A stretch of 45,112 nt of DNA from JAVWJP01 sp036638975 (GTDB lineage Bacteria; Bacillota; Clostridia; Oscillospirales; Ruminococcaceae). Position numbers and translations under genes: made by a program. A model generated the notes under the pieces. That model was not told where the DNA came from and did no database searches. It saw nothing but the letters and a program-made list of their open reading frames with translations. Shown here one piece after another: positions 1 through 7,542 of this stretch. The number at the start of each line of letters is the position of its first letter. Positions within the stretch are counted from its first letter, which is position 1. The DNA lies in NCBI GenBank assembly GCA_036638975.1, contig JAVWJP010000017.1:1-45112 (forward strand), written 5' to 3'.

Positions 1-61
1 ATGAAATTCTACGCTTGAGTGCGCTAATTTTTCATGTTTACTTTACAGTGCCTTTATTTTT

Positions 62-856
62 TTAGCGATTTGGGTACAGCTCTTTAAATTTCTTGACATT
101 TTCCATTGAAACTTTTGCAAGTGTGCCGCTATCCGACATGGTGACAACTAAGGAGTAACCCTTGTTGTAAAGCTTTTCGGCTACCGTAAAGTCTCCTGCA
201 ACTGTTGCTAAGAACTTTTTGCTTGCCATTACTTTTTTCTCAATCACGGCTATTACTTCTTGTACCTCGGGTGCAGAGGCATCACAAAAATGTCCCATTG
301 AGGTTGCAAGATCCATCGGTCCGATAAATATGCCGTCCAGACCGGGAACGCTCAAAATCTCATCAAGATTTTGTACTGCTTCGTAAGTTTCAACCGCAGT
401 CATCACCAAAATCTGATCGTTTGCATGGTTCATGTAGTTTTTGCTGTTCATTCCGTAGCCGGGTGCTCTTGGGCTTGGCGCTACGCCGCGTACACCCTCT
501 GGCGGATATTTTGTGTTTGCAACTGCTTGTTCTGCCTCTGCCTTTGTATTGACATAAGGTACCAACAAGCCGTAAACGCCGGCATCTAAAATGCGTTTGA
601 TGGTGACCATGTCGTTCCATGGCGCCCGTACAAAGGGAACTGCGTTATAGCCTTTCATCGCTTGCAGCTGCTGCACCAGTAAAAAAACATTCCCCGGAGC
701 ATGCTCTAAATCCACCATTAAAAAATCAAACCCTGCTTTTGCCATAATCTCCGGTGATATTGTGCTGCCCAGTTGCAGCCAGCCGCCACAAACCTTTTTC
801 TTTTCTGCCAACATCGCTTTTACGGGATTGTAAAATTCTTCGTCTAGTCTTAACAA
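62..856 (-). CDS. HpcH/HpaI-family aldolase (2-keto-3-deoxy acid sugar aldolase type)
   Basis: This is a class II, metal-dependent aldolase of the HpcH/HpaI family, which cleaves 2-keto-3-deoxy (or 4-hydroxy-2-keto) acids to pyruvate and an aldehyde in the cytosol. The family landmarks are the N-terminal GGWLQLGS strand, FLMVDLEHAP, the VETYEAVQN segment with the metal-binding Glu, and GIFIGPMDLATSMG with the metal-binding Asp. The open frame can begin at a GTG at 877, but that has no ribosome site. A TTG at 856 sits 7 nt after AGAAGAGG and gives 264 aa, a normal family length, so I chose it; an ATG at 814 is also possible. It is divergent from the AraC gene at 1222 and probably works with the dehydrogenase and kinase at 2267-4842. 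The exact substrate is not shown by the sequence. Confidence 0.85.
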   Translation of the reverse strand: MLRLDEEFYNPVKAMLAEKKKVCGGWLQLGSTISPEIMAKAGFDFLMVDLEHAPGNVFLLVQQLQAMKGYNAVPFVRAPWNDMVTIKRILDAGVYGLLVPYVNTKAEAEQAVANTKYPPEGVRGVAPSPRAPGYGMNSKNYMNHANDQILVMTAVETYEAVQNLDEILSVPGLDGIFIGPMDLATSMGHFCDASAPEVQEVIAVIEKKVMASKKFLATVAGDFTVAEKLYNKGYSLVVTMSDSGTLAKVSMENVKKFKELYPNR

Positions 857-877
857 GCAACGTCCTCTTCTTTCCAC

Positions 878-1221
878 TGTGCATTCGACACCAGAAACTA
901 AATTAGGTCAAACAACACATTATTTTTTTCAAATGCAACTATTTACTGTGCACTATACTCAATAGTATAGGCGCTTTTTTGCTAATGTCTTTGTTTGTGT
1001 GTGTCTTATCTTTATCTAAAATTATCTTCATGAGCGGGCGTGAACAATTAGGGATAATGGAAAACCAACTGCAGATAAAGCTTTTTTTACAATAGCGCTT
1101 TCTAATTACAGAAAACCACTTTTATTGCATAAGAAATTAGTTTATGTTAAAATAAATGTGTTACAATTGTCGAATAAAGAGATATTTTAGCTAAATTATC
1201 AAAAAAAGGAGATGTAATATC
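878..1221. promoter_or_regulatory. Divergent intergenic region with a perfect inverted repeat
   Basis: This 344-bp non-coding gap separates the divergent aldolase and AraC genes. It contains a perfect 7-bp inverted repeat, CTATACT-caat-AGTATAG, at 953-970, whose arms resemble -10 hexamers. It could be an operator for the adjacent AraC regulator or overlapping divergent promoters. The stretch just before 1222 carries the ribosome site AAAGGAG at 1205-1211. Nothing else is recognised in the gap. Confidence 0.4.
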
Positions 1222-2091
1222 GTGTCTTGTATCAATCTTTTATGGATTGCCAAGCTGGATTATGCAGAGGGTTGGGGCATACGCATTCACTCCCATGATT
1301 TTAGACAGCTTTATTATGTCACCAGCGGTGAAGGGAAAATGCAGATTGGCGGTAAGGATTTCCCTCTAAAGGAGAATGACTGTATTTTGATAAAGCCAAA
1401 TGAGGCTCATCGGCTTTACCGTGTAAAAAACAGCAAACTGCGTATTATTGATGTTAAGTTTATCGTAAATTCACCTGAGCTTTTTGAAGAGCTCGGGCAG
1501 ATGCCTTCCTGCTTCTCTATTACAGGGGCGGACACCATCTTAACGCTTCTTTCGCAAATGCGGGAGGAATGGAAGCACACACGCCTCTATCGTGCGGAGC
1601 TTTCCGGTGTACTTTTGGAGCAGATATTGTACCTGTTTTTGCGGATGTGTCTGGATCAGCCTCATCAGAGCCAAGAACCGACGCTGTTGGTGCCTAAGGA
1701 TTTTACCGGAATTCCGGGACAAATCGTAGAGTATCTGGAAACCCATTATAATTGTGAGTTTTCTCTGGACGATCTTGCCGACAAGCTTTGCTATAACAAA
1801 AACTATTTGTGTAAGATTTTTAAAAATACTACTAAATATACCATAAAAAATTACGTGAATCTACTTCGTATTCAGAGGGCAACCGAGCTTATCTGTCGCA
1901 GCACCAAAAAGCTTTCAGAGATCAGCGACGATGTTGGCTTTAAAAACATTCATCATTTTAACCGTGTTTACAAGCAGATTATGGGACATACGCCGGGTGA
2001 TGTGCGCACACAGGAGAAGGAAGGAATGTATTCTGATATGGTCGGGCACGGCGAATTTACCTACCGCTATTACAGCCCAAATGAGGATTAG
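1222..2091 (+). CDS. AraC-family transcriptional regulator with N-terminal cupin domain
   Basis: This 289-aa cytosolic DNA-binding regulator has a sugar-sensing cupin at about residues 10-85 (VTSGEGKMQIGG, NDCILIKPNEAHRL) and two C-terminal helix-turn-helix motifs at about 180-275 (LDDLADKLCYNKNYLCKIFK, then LSEISDDVGFKNIHHFNRVYK followed by GHTP). That is the standard AraC/XylS layout. It starts at GTG 1222, with AAAGGAG 10 nt upstream. It lies between the divergent aldolase and the co-oriented dehydrogenase and kinase, so it probably controls this small acid-sugar locus. The effector is unknown. Confidence 0.92.
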   Translation: MSCINLLWIAKLDYAEGWGIRIHSHDFRQLYYVTSGEGKMQIGGKDFPLKENDCILIKPNEAHRLYRVKNSKLRIIDVKFIVNSPELFEELGQMPSCFSITGADTILTLLSQMREEWKHTRLYRAELSGVLLEQILYLFLRMCLDQPHQSQEPTLLVPKDFTGIPGQIVEYLETHYNCEFSLDDLADKLCYNKNYLCKIFKNTTKYTIKNYVNLLRIQRATELICRSTKKLSEISDDVGFKNIHHFNRVYKQIMGHTPGDVRTQEKEGMYSDMVGHGEFTYRYYSPNED

Positions 2092-2266
2092 TCCTATTTT
2101 ATTCTAAAATGAAAAGTGAATTTTGTATAAAAGAAGCACAAACCCATGGAATGACAAGCCGTACTCCGCGATATATAATGAAACCAATCTTAACGCCCTC
2201 ACCCACCAGCAACAGCGGGGGCGGTTTCAAAAATAAAATAGATCGTTGCTGGAGAACGGGGTCATT

Positions 2267-3322
2267 ATGTCAGAAAATACGCGTAATATTCCAGCTTCTG
2301 CGCTGAAATGCTTTGTTACCGAGCTCTTTACTGCCGGCGGAATGCAGCCGGATGATGCAAAGTTCTTTGCACAAACAATAGTTCAATCTAATCTTTGGGG
2401 AATTGATTCTCATGGGATTATCCGTGTTCCGGTCTATTTTGATCGCATTCTTTGCAAAGCAATCAATCCTAACGCCAACATTCAGGTTGAAAAGCTTGCT
2501 CCGGCTGTCAGCATTGTCGATGGTGACGGCGGTGCCGGTTGTGTTGTTGCTAAGCGAGCAATGGAACAGGCAATCGAGAATGCTAAAAATTTTGGTATTG
2601 GTGCAGTTGGTGTAACAAACAGCAACCATTTTGGTGCTGCCGCACTTTACAGCAAAATGGCAATTGATGCAGGCATGGTTGGTATCAGCATGACAAACGT
2701 GTTGCCACTTATTGCTGCGCCCGGCGCAAAAGCACCGGTTGTCGGCAACAATCCTCTCAGCATTGGTATTCCAACCTACAACGAATTTCCGTTTCTGCTG
2801 GATATGTCTTTATCGGTTGTTGCAGGCGGAAAGCTGCATCTTGCCGCAGCAAAAGGAAATAAAATCCCGCTTGACTGGGCTGTGGATAAGAACGGCCGGC
2901 CTACAGATGACCCGAAAGAAGCACTTGCAGGCTTTCTGCTTCCAATGGGTGGCTATAAGGGTCTTGGTCTTGCATATGCGGTGGATATTCTCAGTGGTGT
3001 TATTACCGGAGGACTTTTTGCCGATAAAATGCGCAGTATGTACAAGCAGCCGACCGACCCCAGCTTGACAGGACATATGATGATTGCATTGAATCTTTCT
3101 GCCTTTATTACCCCGGAGCAGATGAAAGAGCGTATGGAATATTATCACAACTACATCACCGGTATTCCGATGGCAGACGGTGCAGCACCATTGTGTTTCC
3201 CCGGTGAAATTGAGCATAACCGTGAGCTGGAGCGCGCCGAGATTGGTATTCCTGTCCCATTGAGCACGCTTGAAACCTTAGCAAGGCTGAAAGAAACCTA
3301 TCATCTCGTTACGGAGCTTTAA
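2267..3322 (+). CDS. Malate/L-lactate dehydrogenase family (Ldh_2) oxidoreductase
   Basis: This NAD(P)-dependent 2-hydroxyacid dehydrogenase belongs to the Ldh_2 family (YlbC/AllD, YiaK, ComC relatives), which is unrelated to classical Rossmann LDH. Landmarks are DSHGIIRVP near residue 40, the active-site SNHFGAA segment, VGNNPLSIGIP, LDMSLSVVAGGK and LLPMGGYKGLGLA. ATG 2267 is preferred because GGAG lies 12 nt upstream. The frame also has a TTG at 2246, which would place that GGAG inside the gene. The protein is 351 aa, normal for the family. A 175-bp gap separates it from the AraC gene, and the kinase follows after 74 bp. It probably oxidises a sugar acid in the same pathway. The substrate is not assignable. 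Confidence 0.9.
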   Translation: MSENTRNIPASALKCFVTELFTAGGMQPDDAKFFAQTIVQSNLWGIDSHGIIRVPVYFDRILCKAINPNANIQVEKLAPAVSIVDGDGGAGCVVAKRAMEQAIENAKNFGIGAVGVTNSNHFGAAALYSKMAIDAGMVGISMTNVLPLIAAPGAKAPVVGNNPLSIGIPTYNEFPFLLDMSLSVVAGGKLHLAAAKGNKIPLDWAVDKNGRPTDDPKEALAGFLLPMGGYKGLGLAYAVDILSGVITGGLFADKMRSMYKQPTDPSLTGHMMIALNLSAFITPEQMKERMEYYHNYITGIPMADGAAPLCFPGEIEHNRELERAEIGIPVPLSTLETLARLKETYHLVTEL

Positions 3323-3396
3323 GAGCTATTATCAAAACACATTAAAACAAGCAGATATGCAAAGCCATACTACGAAACGATGAGAGGTGGATTATC

Positions 3397-4842
3397 TTGC
3401 AATCCTTTAACATACAAAGTCTTAGTGCGCTTTTGGCACAGTACCCGCCTTACCTGCAAAAGCATGAACTTGAGCAGAGATTAGCCGACGCACTCGCAAA
3501 AAATAAACAAAAAATTGTTGTTCTTGACGACGACCCGACCGGAACTCAAACCGTACATGATGTTTGCGTTTACACAGATTGGTCGGTTGAAAGCATTACA
3601 GATGCTTTTGAGGACAGCCATTCCATGTTTTTTATTCTCACCAATTCCCGCAGCTTTACTGTGGAGCAAACAATTGCTGCCCACAAGGAAATTGCCCATA
3701 ATCTTGCCGCTGCATCTAAAAAAACCGGTGTTTCTTACCTTGTAGTCAGCCGTGGAGACTCTACTCTTCGCGGTCATTATCCACTGGAAAACCAAGTCTT
3801 ACGCACCGCGTTGGAGGCAGAAGGTGCTCCAACGCTTGACGGTGATATTATCTTTCCGTTCTTTCCGGAGGGGGGGAGATATACGGCGGGCAACATTCAT
3901 TATGTAGCCGATGCCGATGCCTTGACGCCTGTTGGTAAAACAGAATTTGCCCGTGACAAAACCTTCGGCTTTTCCAGCTCCGATTTATGCGACTGGATTG
4001 AGGAAAAATCCGGCGGCGAATTCAAGAGCAATGATGTTACCTGTATCACACTGGACTGCTTGCGCGCACTGGATTACAGTAAAATTGAAGCGCAGCTTCT
4101 TGCTGTAACCGGCTTTGGCAAAGTAATTGTAAATGCCCTTACTTATGAGGACGTTAAGGTCTTTGTTACTGCGCTGATGTCTGTTTTGGCAAAGGGAAAG
4201 CACTTTATGTTCCGCACTGCCGCTGCTTTTGTCAATGTGATTGGGGGAATTTCAGATCAGCCGCTGTTAACCCATTTTATTTCGCAAAAAAGCGGTCGCG
4301 GCGGGTTGGTTATTGCAGGCTCTCATGTTAAAAAAACTACTGCGCAGTTAGATGCACTCAGTACCCTGCCGGACCTTGAAATGATCACCCTTGACCAGCA
4401 CCTTGTTCTGGATTCAGTCGCTTTTGAAGCCGAACAGCAGCGTGTTCTCCGCTTGTGTGAGAAGGCTATTTCCGCAGGCCGCACAACCGTTGTTATGACG
4501 CGCAGAGAGCGCCTTGACCTAAACACCGGCAGTAAAGAGGACGAGCTACATATTGCAACAAAAATTTCCGATGCGCTTACAGGCATTGTAAGCGGGCTTT
4601 CTATTGCACCAAGCTTTCTGGTTGCCAAGGGCGGCATTACCTCCAGCGACATTGCATGCAAGGGCTTGTTAATAAAAAAAGCCCTTGTTGCAGGTCAGAT
4701 TCGCCCCGGTGTTCCGGTCTGGTTTACTGCGGAGGAGAGTCGTTTTCCGGGTATTCCCTATATTATTTTTCCGGGAAATGTTGGAACAAGCGAGGATTTG
4801 AAGATTGTAGTTCAGCTCTTGAACGAGCAAACAAAAACCTAA
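3397..4842 (+). CDS. Four-carbon acid sugar kinase family protein (DUF1537: OtnK/DtnK type)
   Basis: This DUF1537 kinase (481 aa) belongs to a family shown to phosphorylate tetronates and 3-oxo-tetronates in acid-sugar catabolism. The N-terminal substrate domain has VLDDDPTGTQTVHDV, FFILTNSRSF and SRGDSTLRGHYP. The C-terminal nucleotide domain has GGLVIAGSHV, FLVAKGGITSSDIA and FPGNVG. The start is TTG 3397, preceded by AGAGGTGG with 6 nt spacing; no ATG fits as well. The family is normally about 400-480 aa, so the protein is complete. It is co-oriented with the dehydrogenase and followed by a terminator at 4891. Isoleucine codons are mostly ATT, with ATA rare, unlike the genes after 4.9 kb. 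Confidence 0.9.
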   Translation: MQSFNIQSLSALLAQYPPYLQKHELEQRLADALAKNKQKIVVLDDDPTGTQTVHDVCVYTDWSVESITDAFEDSHSMFFILTNSRSFTVEQTIAAHKEIAHNLAAASKKTGVSYLVVSRGDSTLRGHYPLENQVLRTALEAEGAPTLDGDIIFPFFPEGGRYTAGNIHYVADADALTPVGKTEFARDKTFGFSSSDLCDWIEEKSGGEFKSNDVTCITLDCLRALDYSKIEAQLLAVTGFGKVIVNALTYEDVKVFVTALMSVLAKGKHFMFRTAAAFVNVIGGISDQPLLTHFISQKSGRGGLVIAGSHVKKTTAQLDALSTLPDLEMITLDQHLVLDSVAFEAEQQRVLRLCEKAISAGRTTVVMTRRERLDLNTGSKEDELHIATKISDALTGIVSGLSIAPSFLVAKGGITSSDIACKGLLIKKALVAGQIRPGVPVWFTAEESRFPGIPYIIFPGNVGTSEDLKIVVQLLNEQTKT

Positions 4843-4890
4843 TGTCTTTTTTATGCGACTTTCTCATAATAGTAAGACATCTATTATTTA

Positions 4891-4917
4891 CGCTCCCCAA
4901 AAAGGGGAGCGTTTTCT
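4891..4917 (+). terminator. Rho-independent terminator after the acid-sugar kinase
   Basis: A perfect 8-bp stem, CGCTCCCC/GGGGAGCG, with a 5-A loop is followed by TTTTCT. It closes the acid-sugar transcription unit before the oppositely oriented PTS gene. Confidence 0.85.
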
Positions 4918-4932
4918 ATGTACTATTGTGCT

Positions 4933-5985
4933 CTAAAGCTCCAGCTTTAAGTCGTTCTCCTTTATCCAGCCGCATTTACGCAGCGGCACTGCTGTAAGCA
5001 ATGTAAGCAGTGCAGGCAAAACAAAGCAAACAGCCGCAAGCCCCACCCAGTCAAAAGCGGTTATGCCGGGCTTTACACCCGCCGCAATGTCCTTAACCCA
5101 ACCTGTATATATACCAATTTGTCCAACAAAGCCGCAGGTGCCCATGCCTGACGCAACTGCCGCGCCGTTCATTTGCAGTTTAAATATGCACGTGGCTATA
5201 GGGCCTGTTATTGCAGAGGCTATTGTCGGCGGCAACCAAATGCGCGGGTTTTTAACTATATTGCCCATTTGCAGCATAGATGTACCTATACCCTGTGCAA
5301 AAACCCCGCCCCAGCCGTTTTCTTTAAAGCTCATCACGGCAAAGCCTACCATCTGCGCACAGCAGCCGGCAACTGCCGCACCGCCGGCAAGCCCTGTAAG
5401 ACCCAGTGCCGCGCATATTGCCGCACTGCTTATAGGTAAGGTGAGTGCCACACCGACAACAACAGCAACAAGCATACCCATAAAAAACGGCTGAAGCTCG
5501 GTTGCCCACATAATTATACCGCCTACAGAGCTTGCCGCACTGCCAATAGCAGGTGCGCACCACATAGAAACAAGCACACCCACAATAACTGTAACGCAGG
5601 GTGTAACCAAAATATCTATTTTAGTTTCTTTAGAAACCAGCTTACCGCATTCGGCGGCAATTATAGTGACAATAAAAACAGCAAAAGGTCCGCCCGCACC
5701 GCCCAAGGTGTTTGCTGCACCGCCAACTGCTATAAGCGAGAACAAAACAAGCTGCGGGCATTTAAGTGCATAGCCAATAGAAACAGCCATTGCGGGGCCT
5801 GTTGCCGCCTTAGCAAAGCCACCTATATCCACAAGTATTTTAAGCCCGAGCTGCTCACCCAGTGTGCTTATAATCGTCCCCACCAAAAGCGAAGCAAAAA
5901 GCCCCTGTGCCATAGCACTAAGCGCGTCTATGCCGTAGCGTTTAATAGAAAATATTATATCCTTCCGCTTTAAAAAATCATTCAA
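4933..5985 (-). CDS. PTS-type IIC membrane protein (PTS_EIIC_2 family)
   Basis: This is a 350-aa polytopic membrane protein of the PTS_EIIC_2 type (PF13303), with about 8-10 hydrophobic segments rich in Gly and Ala. Recognisable parts are the amphipathic start (FLKRKDIIFSIKRYGIDALSAMAQGLFASLLVG), GFAKAATGPAMAVSIGYAL, and LPISSAAICAALGLTGLAGGAAVAGCCAQM. No IIA, IIB, HPr or EI gene is nearby, so phosphotransferase function is uncertain; members of this family are often encoded alone. The start is TTG 5985, with GGAG 11-14 nt upstream. It is divergent from the solute-binding lipoprotein at 6144. Transport of a small polar solute is plausible, but the substrate is unknown. Confidence 0.82.
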   Translation of the reverse strand: MNDFLKRKDIIFSIKRYGIDALSAMAQGLFASLLVGTIISTLGEQLGLKILVDIGGFAKAATGPAMAVSIGYALKCPQLVLFSLIAVGGAANTLGGAGGPFAVFIVTIIAAECGKLVSKETKIDILVTPCVTVIVGVLVSMWCAPAIGSAASSVGGIIMWATELQPFFMGMLVAVVVGVALTLPISSAAICAALGLTGLAGGAAVAGCCAQMVGFAVMSFKENGWGGVFAQGIGTSMLQMGNIVKNPRIWLPPTIASAITGPIATCIFKLQMNGAAVASGMGTCGFVGQIGIYTGWVKDIAAGVKPGITAFDWVGLAAVCFVLPALLTLLTAVPLRKCGWIKENDLKLEL

Positions 5986-6143
5986 TATCTACACTCCATC
6001 TCTAAGCTATTTTACTTACGCTGAATATTTTAACATATTTATAGTGAAAAATCTACAGCTAAACGCCTGCTTATGTGCTATAATAAAAATATGAAATATA
6101 CCATTGTCACATAAACAAATATAAAAGCGGGAGGTAAAGTAAA

Positions 6144-7511
6144 ATGAAAAAACTACTTGCAGTTATACTGAGTATAGCGGCGGCAACCACAGTTTTAACA
6201 AGCTGCGGCAATAGCACACCGACAGCTTCAAAGGTACCGTCTGACACTTCGCAAATCAGCAAATCCGTACAAAAAAAAGCCGCGCCGGTAAGCTCTGTTG
6301 ACAAAAACATAACAGCAGTTTTAACGCTTGCCACTTGGGATTCCAACGCTGTAACGCTTTACAATTCACTTGACCTCAAAGGGCGTTTTAAAAAGCTCTA
6401 CCCAAATGTGACCATAAACATCGAGCAATCAAAAAACGACACCGAATATTGGAAGGAAATGAGTGTTCGTTCATTGGCGGGTGAGCTGCCGGATATAATG
6501 TATAACAAGCCATTTACACTTTCTCGTTTTAAAGATTATCTTTTGGATTTAAGCGAATTTACAGATATTGTGTCACATAATACACTTGCCGCGGGCTACG
6601 CTGTGGACGGCAAAATACTGGGAATACCCGAAAAATCGGTTTCAGATTACGTTTATTACTGGAGAGATATGTTTACGGAGGCAGATGTCAATATCCCCAA
6701 AACATGGAGCGACTTGCTTTTGGCTTCTAAAAAGCTTGAAGAATATTTTGGCGCAAAAGATAGCGATTATTCCGCTATAACTATTGGCGCAAAGGACGAA
6801 TGGACGACCTACCCATTTACAGAATTTATGCCGTCGCTGGTAAGCGGCAACGGCGACAACTGGGACGCTATGGCAGAGCAGGACGCCCCATTTGCCGAGG
6901 GCACAGATATTAATAAAGCATACCGCAAGGTATATTCGTTTTTTAACTCAGGCGTTTTTGGCAAAAGCCCGCAGAATGTTGACAGAGAGCAGTCTATCAA
7001 GCTCTTTGCAAGCAAAAAAGCAAGTATAACAGTTGCGGGGCCGTGGTTTTTGTCAGATATTGCAAAACAAAATATTGACACTTCTACCCTTAAAACCTTC
7101 TATCTTCCTGTGCGTGACACAGCGGCAGACCCGTTTTACGTGATAGCACAGGGGGACAATTTTATAGGCATAACCAATCAAAGTAAAAATACCGAGCTTG
7201 CAAAGGAATTTATAAAATTTTACTTTAGCAGCGCATGGTACCCGGACTATATAGCGGCTATCAGTGATGACTCCACGATGAAAACCGTCCCAAAGGACAA
7301 AAACCCTGTTTTAGAAGCGGCCGATGAAGCACAGCCCTCTGCTATAAGCGTAATGTATAACGGCGGCGGCGACAGCTTTTTAGCGCTTCAAAGTGCAGTA
7401 AAATTCGATTATAAAAAGCTGGGCACCAAAATGTTTGACAAAGGCTTTGACCTTGATGCCGAATTTGAGCGCCTTAATACCGAATGGGTGGCGGCTCGCT
7501 CCGTCTTATAA
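6144..7511 (+). CDS. Extracellular solute-binding lipoprotein (ABC sugar-binding, family 1 type)
   Basis: This 455-aa secreted lipoprotein has a type II signal peptide (MKKLLAV..., lipobox LTSC with Cys21) followed by a Ser/Thr-rich linker. The body has the family 1 carbohydrate-binding pattern: a LATWD strand near residue 60, FKKLYPNVTINIE, LAGELPDIMYN, GKILGIPEKSVSDYVYYWRDMF and the inner-lobe segment SITVAGPWFLSDI. Such proteins bind sugars outside the membrane and pass them to an ABC permease. No permease or ATPase gene is adjacent, so it is an orphan that must use distant partners or act as a sensor. The ribosome site GGGAGGTAAAG precedes ATG 6144. The CoA-disulfide reductase gene begins 31 bp downstream, and the two may be cotranscribed. 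Confidence 0.88.
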   Translation: MKKLLAVILSIAAATTVLTSCGNSTPTASKVPSDTSQISKSVQKKAAPVSSVDKNITAVLTLATWDSNAVTLYNSLDLKGRFKKLYPNVTINIEQSKNDTEYWKEMSVRSLAGELPDIMYNKPFTLSRFKDYLLDLSEFTDIVSHNTLAAGYAVDGKILGIPEKSVSDYVYYWRDMFTEADVNIPKTWSDLLLASKKLEEYFGAKDSDYSAITIGAKDEWTTYPFTEFMPSLVSGNGDNWDAMAEQDAPFAEGTDINKAYRKVYSFFNSGVFGKSPQNVDREQSIKLFASKKASITVAGPWFLSDIAKQNIDTSTLKTFYLPVRDTAADPFYVIAQGDNFIGITNQSKNTELAKEFIKFYFSSAWYPDYIAAISDDSTMKTVPKDKNPVLEAADEAQPSAISVMYNGGGDSFLALQSAVKFDYKKLGTKMFDKGFDLDAEFERLNTEWVAARSVL

Positions 7512-7542
7512 ATTAAAACATTAAAATTAAAGGAGAATTGCT

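Noticed and set aside
2180..2228. Hairpin GAAACC/CGCCC ... GGGCGGTTTC in the leader of the dehydrogenase
   Set aside because: Large bulge and no T-run, so neither a clear terminator nor a known riboswitch.
2109..2306. 65-codon frame between the AraC and dehydrogenase genes
   Set aside because: Overlaps the real dehydrogenase start and shows no recognisable protein; it covers a weak hairpin in the leader.
4896..4997. Small plus-strand frame running out of the kinase gene through the terminator
   Set aside because: It reads through the hairpin and into the antisense of the PTS gene; no start signal.
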